A stretch of 10,776 nucleotides of DNA from an uncultured Clostridia bacterium. Its GTDB lineage: Bacteria > Bacillota > Clostridia > Lachnospirales > Lachnospiraceae. The notes under the pieces are model-generated. The model worked only from the letters and a program-made list of their open reading frames with translations, was not told where the DNA came from and made no database searches. Location: the NCBI GenBank assembly GCA_947178015.1, contig CAMWWW010000054.1, forward strand, positions 1-10,776. Reading direction: 5' to 3'. Shown here piece by piece: positions 5,677 to 10,776 of this stretch; within the stretch, counting starts at the first letter, position 1; each line of letters opens with the position of its first letter. Both the position numbers and the translations under genes were made by a program.

Positions 5677-6497
5677 GCTGCCTGTATTACATGCTTTGCA
5701 AGCACAGAGGTGGTGACAGTGCCGACGCCGCCCGGCACAGGAGTGGCCAGAGCTGCGGTCTGCCGGATGGCATCCAGATCGACATCGCCGCAGAGTTTGT
5801 TCTCTTGATCCATATTGATGCCGACGTCGATCACAATCGCCTGCTCTCCCGTATAGGAGGCATCAAGCATCCGAGCGCGCCCGGCACAGGCGATGAGTAT
5901 CTCTGCCTGTCTGCAGGTATCGGCAATATTTACCGTTTTTGTGTGGCAGATGGTTACGGTAGCGTTGCGTTTTATGCAGAGCATAGCAAGGGGCTTTCCC
6001 ACCACAAGGCTTCTGCCAACTATCGTGACACGTTTCCCTGCAAGAGAGATATGTGCGTAATCAAGCATCTCGAGAACGGCTTCCGCAGTACAAGGAGCAA
6101 AGCCTGTCTCATCTCCGGCAAATAATTTTGCCATATTATAGGGGCTGATGCCGTCCACATCCTTAGAAGGATCGATGAGCTGCTCAATCGCGGCTTCATC
6201 GATGTGCATGGGAAGCGGGCGAAGCAGAAGAATCCCGTCTATCTCTGGATCGGCATTGATTTCTTGAAATTTCTTTATAAAAGCTTGGTTGGAGATAGAT
6301 TCCTCAAAAACATAAGAGCGACATCGAAGCCCGATGGTGTTCATACGCTTGATGGCACCTCGCTCATAGGATAGATCATCTGGTTTTTCACCGACGCGGA
6401 TAATCGCTAATTGCGGGATGTAAGAAGAAACGACCAGCACAGCCTTTAATTCTGCGTTAAGGGCAGATACTACATCCGCACCTTTTAAAAGTTCCAT
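5658..6497 (-). CDS. folD: FolD family methylene-tetrahydrofolate dehydrogenase (cyclohydrolase site altered)
   Basis: FolD normally oxidises 5,10-methylene-tetrahydrofolate with NADP+ and then hydrolyses methenyl- to 10-formyl-tetrahydrofolate, in the cytoplasm. The 279-residue length is typical. The dinucleotide site is intact (VGRSLVVGKP, 160-169), as are KDVDG (112-116), APCT (134-137), VIDVGIN (222-228) and TPVPGGVGTVT (252-262). Tyr44 aligns with Tyr52 of the human enzyme. Aligning YERGAIKRMNTIG without gaps to the family's Y-V-x-x-K-x-K block puts Ala48 where the catalytic Lys (human Lys56) belongs. GILLLRPLP (88-96) replaces GILVQLPLP, so the conserved Gln (human Gln100) is Leu92. The protein may therefore be only a dehydrogenase. 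ATG 6497 is chosen because GGAGG (6507-6503) lies 5 bases before it, not an in-frame ATG at 6530. It is the last gene of the tyrA-aroA-folD run, 89 bases after aroA. Confidence 0.93.
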   Translation of the reverse strand: MELLKGADVVSALNAELKAVLVVSSYIPQLAIIRVGEKPDDLSYERGAIKRMNTIGLRCRSYVFEESISNQAFIKKFQEINADPEIDGILLLRPLPMHIDEAAIEQLIDPSKDVDGISPYNMAKLFAGDETGFAPCTAEAVLEMLDYAHISLAGKRVTIVGRSLVVGKPLAMLCIKRNATVTICHTKTVNIADTCRQAEILIACAGRARMLDASYTGEQAIVIDVGINMDQENKLCGDVDLDAIRQTAALATPVPGGVGTVTTSVLAKHVIQAAKRMGK

Positions 6498-6531
6498 AGA
6501 CACCTCCATTAAGTTAGGATATAAAAACATT

Positions 6532-6581
6532 TCGACAAAATGTCATTTTTTGTCAAAAGAAACATGCAGTCTCGACAAAAT
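6532..6581. repeat. Repeats in the aroA-folD gap
   Basis: TCGACAAAAT occurs at 6532-6541 and again at 6572-6581, 40 bases apart in the same orientation. GACAAAA (6534-6540) can also pair with TTTTGTC (6548-6554) as a 7-bp hairpin. The - strand holds a TTGACA (6556-6551), but no -10 lies at a sensible distance, so I do not call a folD promoter. The repeats could be a protein-binding site. Confidence 0.4.
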
Positions 6582-6586
6582 AGTGA

Positions 6587-7900
6587 TTAATTCGACTTAA
6601 TGCGACCAGTAATTTGGTCCAGTATTTCAAAATATGCCTCAAAAGTCTTTTTGCAGCAGCTTGGATTAAGAATTTTCACGCCGGGAACGACAAGTCCAAT
6701 TAAAGCAAAGGACATTGCCATACGATGATCTTCATAGGTTTCAATCGATGCTGCTGAGGGTATGCCGGGTTCAATATAGATGCCATCAGGAAGTTCCCGA
6801 CAGTGGATTCCCATACGTGTAAGCTCCGTAATAATTGCGTGGATGCGATCGCTCTCCTGAAGACGTATATGAGCGATGTTTTTTATGGTTACAGGAGAAG
6901 AGGCAAATGGAGCAAGTGCTGCAAGTGTCATCGTCTGATCTGAGAAGCCTGACAGATCTACTTCCATTCCCGAATAGGAGCGGGGCTTCGCACAGCTTAC
7001 CGTGATGCCCTCAGCAGCATCTGTGCAGGTGCATCCAAGCTTTTCTAAAAGTCTGATAAACTGGATGTCACCCTGCATGGAATGAAAATGTACGTGATTG
7101 ACGCACACATTTCCCCCAAGCAGAGGTGCCATCGCATAAAAATAACATGCGGCTGACAGATCTGGCTCAATCTGGTAGTGTTGTGGCTGATAGCATGACC
7201 CGGCGGGTATTTGATAGACGCCTTCTTTTGGGGAAGATACCTTACAGCCAAATTGTTCCATCATTTCAGTGGTGATATGCACGTAAGAAAGTGCGTGGGT
7301 CATCCCAGTTAAAGTGATGGACAATCCCTCCGGCTTTATGGGCGCAGACATAAGAAGCGCGCTTAAAAATTGGCTGCTGCATCCAATATCTACTTCGATG
7401 GTATGATTTGTGTGGGAGGACCCTGTGATGGTAAAGGGGAAAAATCCCTCAACACCTTCATAGTCTACATGAACGCCGAGCGAGATCAGCGAGTCCAAAA
7501 GCGGCTTCATGGGGCGCCTGCGCATCTGCGCAGAGGCATCTAAGTGGTAGACACCATCGGATAACCCAAGCATAGCGGTTAAAAAGCGCGCGGCTGTCCC
7601 AGCGCTGCCCACATTGATGGAAGCTTCTTTTTTCGGGATGCGCCCGCCAAAGCCTGTGACAGTGACCTGTTTCTTGTCCTCGCAGATCTCCACAGGGAAG
7701 CCAAGCTCTTGTAGGCAAGAGAGAAAATATCTGGAATCTTCTGAGAACAAGGTCCCAGATAAAGTGCTGGTGCCGTTGGCAAGTGCAGACAGAAGGAGTG
7801 CGCGGTTTGTAATGCTTTTCGAGCCCGGAACAGATAAAGAAAGCGAAATGGGTCCGGGTAGGGAAGATACTTCATAGGCAGAACATGCATGCATAGTCAT
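6587..7900 (-). CDS. aroA: 3-phosphoshikimate 1-carboxyvinyltransferase (EPSP synthase)
   Basis: AroA joins phosphoenolpyruvate to shikimate-3-phosphate, the sixth step of the shikimate pathway. The 437-residue protein shows both halves of the EPSPS fold: VPGSKSITNRALLLSALA (24-41, Lys28 and Arg33), SEDSRYF (53-59), NVGSAGTAARFLTA (96-109), MRRRPMKPL (126-134), GCSSQFLSALL (173-183), DQTMTLAALA (321-330), ESDRIHAI (349-356), EDHRMAM (390-396) and KKTFEAYFEIL (417-427). The Gly of the AGT motif, tied to glyphosate sensitivity, is retained. Gln348 stands where the common R-x-K-E-S/T-D-R motif has Lys. I chose ATG 7900 because GAAAGG (7915-7910) sits 9 bases upstream; an in-frame ATG at 7924 would overlap the end of tyrA and lacks a ribosome binding site. 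It lies 25 bases after tyrA, so co-transcription is near certain. Confidence 0.96.
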   Translation of the reverse strand: MTMHACSAYEVSSLPGPISLSLSVPGSKSITNRALLLSALANGTSTLSGTLFSEDSRYFLSCLQELGFPVEICEDKKQVTVTGFGGRIPKKEASINVGSAGTAARFLTAMLGLSDGVYHLDASAQMRRRPMKPLLDSLISLGVHVDYEGVEGFFPFTITGSSHTNHTIEVDIGCSSQFLSALLMSAPIKPEGLSITLTGMTHALSYVHITTEMMEQFGCKVSSPKEGVYQIPAGSCYQPQHYQIEPDLSAACYFYAMAPLLGGNVCVNHVHFHSMQGDIQFIRLLEKLGCTCTDAAEGITVSCAKPRSYSGMEVDLSGFSDQTMTLAALAPFASSPVTIKNIAHIRLQESDRIHAIITELTRMGIHCRELPDGIYIEPGIPSAASIETYEDHRMAMSFALIGLVVPGVKILNPSCCKKTFEAYFEILDQITGRIKSN

Positions 7901-7925
7901 AGTTGATATCCTTTCAAAAAACATC

Positions 7926-9023
7926 CTACGGTTGCGTGACCTGATAGGCGTGTTCTTTTAGTACGGTTGCGGCAAGGATGGCGTCTTCTTGGGTATAAAA
8001 TTCAATTCGCAGTACATCCTCCTGATATTCCCGTATATGTGTGATGCCAATATTTTTGATGCTGACGCCGGCGTCCGCTAATAGTACGGCGGCTTTGGCT
8101 AGACTTCCCGGCTCATCAATCAGATCACAATAAAGATCATATACCTTTGTTACCGGACCAGAGGGAGCAGCGGGGATGGAATTTCGGTATTCCCTGCCAA
8201 GTTCAAAAAAATGATGAAGATAATCGGCGTCTTTCGCAAGAACAGCATCTCGAATCTCTGTGAGATAGGTGAGATATTGATCCATAATCTTCACAATATT
8301 CTCTCGATTTGTGAGACAGATCTGCTGCCACATAACTGGTGATGCAGAGGCAATGCGCGTGATGTCCTTAAATCCTCCAGCCGCGATTGTTTTCATAAGC
8401 TGTTCTTTGGAATCCACAAGGCGGATTAGGTTTACCAGTCCAGAGGCAAGCAGATGAGGCAGGTGGCTGATGGCAGCCACGGCATAATCGTGCTCCTGCT
8501 CCGATAGGACAAAAGGCAGCGCACCCAAGGATGCAGTGAGATCCTTGAGAAACTGCAGCGCATCGGGATTTGTGTCCTCACAGGGAGTCAATGGATAACA
8601 GGCATTTTCCAGAAGATGATCGGTAGAGTTTGCGTAACCTGTTTTCTCAGAGCCAGCCATGGGATGACCGCCTATAAAATATTTCGTTAGACCCAGCTCT
8701 TTGACTGCTTTGTGGATATTGCCCTTCACGCTTCCCACATCGGTTAAAATACAGGAGGATTTCAGATAAGGCTTAATTTTTTCCAGATATTCTACATTGT
8801 ATGAGACAGGCATACACAGATAGATAATATCACAGTTGGAGAATGAGGCGTCTACTTCCTTGACGGCGAAGTCGAGAACCCCCTCTTGAAGTGCTGCCTG
8901 CGCAGTAGAATAATTGTGATTGTAGCCAATTAATGTATAATTTTTGTGATGCCGCCTGATTCCCTTGGCGATAGAACCGCCAATTAAACCAAGCCCAAGA
9001 AAGCCTATTGTCACCTCGTTCAT
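7926..9023 (-). CDS. tyrA: Prephenate dehydrogenase with C-terminal ACT domain
   Basis: TyrA oxidatively decarboxylates prephenate to 4-hydroxyphenylpyruvate, the committed step to tyrosine. The 365-residue protein starts with a Rossmann NAD site (GLGLIGGSIAKG, 10-21). Next come TDVGSVK (94-100), GGHPMAGSEKTGY (118-130) with the catalytic-type His120, SHLPHLLASGL (186-196), and GGFKDITRIA (216-225) with an Arg in the usual substrate-binding place. A C-terminal ACT domain runs from about 293 to 365 (DEPGSLAKAAVLLADAGVSI), suggesting feedback control by an amino acid, probably tyrosine. The chorismate mutase domain of the enteric enzyme is absent, as is usual in Firmicutes. ATG 9023 follows AAAGGAG (9036-9030) with 6 bases between. 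It is the first gene of the operon with aroA and folD. Confidence 0.96.
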   Translation of the reverse strand: MNEVTIGFLGLGLIGGSIAKGIRRHHKNYTLIGYNHNYSTAQAALQEGVLDFAVKEVDASFSNCDIIYLCMPVSYNVEYLEKIKPYLKSSCILTDVGSVKGNIHKAVKELGLTKYFIGGHPMAGSEKTGYANSTDHLLENACYPLTPCEDTNPDALQFLKDLTASLGALPFVLSEQEHDYAVAAISHLPHLLASGLVNLIRLVDSKEQLMKTIAAGGFKDITRIASASPVMWQQICLTNRENIVKIMDQYLTYLTEIRDAVLAKDADYLHHFFELGREYRNSIPAAPSGPVTKVYDLYCDLIDEPGSLAKAAVLLADAGVSIKNIGITHIREYQEDVLRIEFYTQEDAILAATVLKEHAYQVTQP

Positions 9024-9053
9024 GGGAAGCTCCTTTCAAAAAGAATATAGAGA

Positions 9054-9082
9054 ATTGTACCGCAGAAGCGAATATTTGTCAA
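9054..9082 (-). promoter_or_regulatory. Sigma-A promoter of the tyrA-aroA-folD operon
   Basis: Read on the - strand, TTGACA (9082-9077) and TACAAT (9059-9054) are 17 bases apart, one mismatch from ideal. The start site should be near 9047, giving a leader of only about 24 bases. That leaves no room for a T-box or attenuator, so control of the operon must act at the promoter or through the TyrA ACT domain. Confidence 0.87.
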
Positions 9083-9137
9083 ACCTATGCATAGAGATTA
9101 AGCCTTCTTTAAGTGTTTTAAATATTCCGAAAACATA

Positions 9138-9166
9138 TTGAAAATTGGCGAAAAATTTAGTAAAAT
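9138..9166 (+). promoter_or_regulatory. Sigma-A promoter of the EF-G-like gene
   Basis: TTGAAA (9138-9143) and TAAAAT (9161-9166) are separated by 17 bases, each one mismatch from consensus. The start site is expected at about 9173, giving a leader of roughly 78 bases. The promoter diverges from the tyrA promoter, with 55 bases between the two -35 elements. Confidence 0.75.
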
Positions 9167-9250
9167 AAAAACATGGTGCTTTCCTGCGAGGTAATTGGGG
9201 AAGGGGAATATGTCAAGCACACGAATAACAAGGTATTGGAGGATGCGAGC

Positions 9251-10776
9251 ATGAATGTGTATACAACTAGCAAGGTGCGCAATGTAGTATTTCTGGGGCA
9301 TGGAGGCTGCGGCAAGACGACGCTTGTCGAGGCGATGGCATATGTTTCTGGTCTGGTAAACCGTCAGGGAAGAGTGGAGGACGGCAATACGGTCAGCGAC
9401 TATGATAAAGAGGAGATAAAGAGATTATTTTCCATACATACTTCCGTGATTCCTATGGAGTGGGAGAATACAAAGATTAATGTTTTGGATACGCCGGGAT
9501 ATTTTGATTTTGTGGGCGAAGTGGAGGAAGCGGTCAGCGTGGCAGATGCGGCGGTGATTGTGGTGTCCGGCAAGAATGGCGTGGAAGTGGGAACCATTAA
9601 GGCGTGGGAGCTGTGTGAAAAGTATAATATTCCGAGAATGGTATTTGTGACAGATATGGATCTGGATCATGCAAGTTTCCGTCAGGCGCTTGCAGATATG
9701 ACAGAGAAATTTGGCAAGAAGATTGCGCCGTTCCATCTTCCCATCCGCGAGAATGAGAAATTCGTCGGCTTTGTCAATGTGGTAAAGATGGAGGGCAGGC
9801 GTTTTATTGATATTACGAAGTATGAAGATTTCCCGATACCAGATTATTCCATGGAGAATCTGAAAAAGGCGAGGGATGTGCTGATTGAGGCGGTTGCAGA
9901 TACCAGCGAAGATTATATGGAGCGGTATTTTGAGGCGACAGGAGAGGACGGCGAAGAGATATTTACCGCGGATGAGATTCTGGGCGCCATTCGTTCTCAT
10001 GTCAGGGATGGCGGTATGGTTCCAGTTCTGATTGGCTCTGGCTTGACAGGGGTCGGCGCGAGGATGCTGCTGCAAGGTATTGTGCACTATCTTCCCTCTC
10101 CGGCAGAGAGAACCGTGGCAGGGCTTGAGCTTCGCACAAACGGGATCTTTCAGGCAGATTATAAGGAGGATAAGTCATTTTCGGCCAAGATCTTTAAGAC
10201 GATCGCCGATCCATTTATTGGCCGGTACTCTTTGATTAAAGTATGTTCTGGCGTGCTTAAGCCAGATTCCATGATCTTTAATTATGATAAAGATACCGAA
10301 GAGAAAATCACAAAGGTATATGTGATGCAGGGCAAGACGCCGATCGAGGTGAAGGAGCTTCATGCGGGCGATATCGGTGCAGTTGCGAAATTGTCAAATT
10401 CCGTGACAGGAGATACGCTTTCCACAAAGGCAAAGCCTGTCACCTATGGAAAACCAGAGATATCGATTCCTTATAATTATATGCGCTACAAGGCGAAAAA
10501 TAAGGGAGATGAGGACAAGATTTCCGGCGCGCTGGCAAAGCTGATGGACGAGGATTTGACGCTGAAAGCAGTGAATGATACCGAGAACAGGCAGACACTT
10601 TTGTACGGCATTGGAGATCAGCAGCTTGAGGTAGCGGTCAGCATGCTGTTAAACCGTTATAAAGTGGAGGTTGAGCTGTCAGAGCCGAAGGTGGCGTTCC
10701 GCGAGACAATCCGCAAAAAGGTAAAGGTTCAGGGAAGACATAAGAAACAGTCCGGTGGGCACGGACAGTACGGCGA
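9251..10776 (+). CDS. EF-G-like translational GTPase, cut by the window end
   Basis: This is a paralogue of elongation factor G, close to the EF-G-2 type known from Thermus thermophilus, not the main fusA. The 508 codons present cover the GTPase domain, domain II, domain III and the start of domain IV (KKQSGGHGQYG at the cut). The P-loop GHGGCGKTT (16-24) is intact. Switch II reads DTPGY (80-84), where EF-G has DTPGH; a Tyr there is also found in Thermus EF-G-2. The guanine-recognition motif, NKxD in most GTPases, is TDMD (134-137). ATG 9251 follows GGAGG (9238-9242) by 8 bases. The frame stays open upstream to an ATG at 9173, which would add 26 residues. Family members are reported to bind ribosomes, but their cellular role is not settled. 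It has its own promoter, separate from its neighbours. Confidence 0.92.
   Translation, partial: MNVYTTSKVRNVVFLGHGGCGKTTLVEAMAYVSGLVNRQGRVEDGNTVSDYDKEEIKRLFSIHTSVIPMEWENTKINVLDTPGYFDFVGEVEEAVSVADAAVIVVSGKNGVEVGTIKAWELCEKYNIPRMVFVTDMDLDHASFRQALADMTEKFGKKIAPFHLPIRENEKFVGFVNVVKMEGRRFIDITKYEDFPIPDYSMENLKKARDVLIEAVADTSEDYMERYFEATGEDGEEIFTADEILGAIRSHVRDGGMVPVLIGSGLTGVGARMLLQGIVHYLPSPAERTVAGLELRTNGIFQADYKEDKSFSAKIFKTIADPFIGRYSLIKVCSGVLKPDSMIFNYDKDTEEKITKVYVMQGKTPIEVKELHAGDIGAVAKLSNSVTGDTLSTKAKPVTYGKPEISIPYNYMRYKAKNKGDEDKISGALAKLMDEDLTLKAVNDTENRQTLLYGIGDQQLEVAVSMLLNRYKVEVELSEPKVAFRETIRKKVKVQGRHKKQSGGHGQYG

Noticed and set aside
6501..6530. folD start at the in-frame ATG 6530
   Set aside because: It lacks a ribosome binding site, and GGAGG would lie inside the coding sequence just before the better ATG 6497.
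9425..10363. Long - strand open frames across the EF-G-like gene
   Set aside because: The + strand frame encodes a clear GTPase with ordered domains. The antisense frames have no starts with ribosome binding sites and no recognisable domains.

Overview
The window most likely comes from a spore-forming member of the Clostridia (Bacillota), probably Lachnospiraceae. The evidence is a cluster of four sporulation genes, strong Gram-positive ribosome binding sites, AT-rich intergenic DNA with sigma-A promoters, and the amino acid style of the housekeeping proteins. No mobile element, CRISPR array, tRNA or rRNA gene is visible. The window reads as chromosomal core sequence.

Layout. Positions 1-453 are AT-rich and carry no convincing gene. 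A 174-residue protein of unknown function follows on the + strand (454-978), ending in a strong hairpin terminator. rpsT (ribosomal protein S20) lies on the - strand, with a TTG start, a near-perfect sigma-A promoter and a folded leader. Diverging from it, on the + strand, is a sporulation cluster: gpr (protease of small acid-soluble spore proteins), spoIIP, spoIID and a spoIIQ-like gene (1569-5641). It closes with a strong terminator whose stem also encodes the last codons of the convergent folD. On the - strand, tyrA, aroA and folD (9023 down to 5658) appear to form an operon read from a sigma-A promoter at 9054-9082. Diverging from that promoter, a + strand promoter (9138-9166) reads into an EF-G-like translational GTPase that runs off the window end.

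How the genes work together. SpoIIP and SpoIID are the mother-cell peptidoglycan enzymes of forespore engulfment. SpoIIQ is the forespore anchor that pairs with SpoIIIAH. GPR acts later, degrading spore DNA-binding proteins at germination. Having forespore and mother-cell genes in one codirectional cluster implies internal, compartment-specific promoters, and a candidate sigma-F/sigma-G-type promoter sits in the spoIID-spoIIQ gap. TyrA and AroA belong to aromatic amino acid synthesis, and FolD to one-carbon metabolism.

The most interesting signal is a set of losses of catalytic residues in recognisable enzymes. SpoIIQ has lost all three LytM zinc ligands. SpoIID has Tyr where the conserved Glu of its active-site motif belongs. 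FolD lacks the Lys and Gln of the cyclohydrolase site. The EF-G-like GTPase has a non-canonical NKxD motif. I found no clearly novel multi-gene system. These residue changes and the compact engulfment cluster are what deserve checking.
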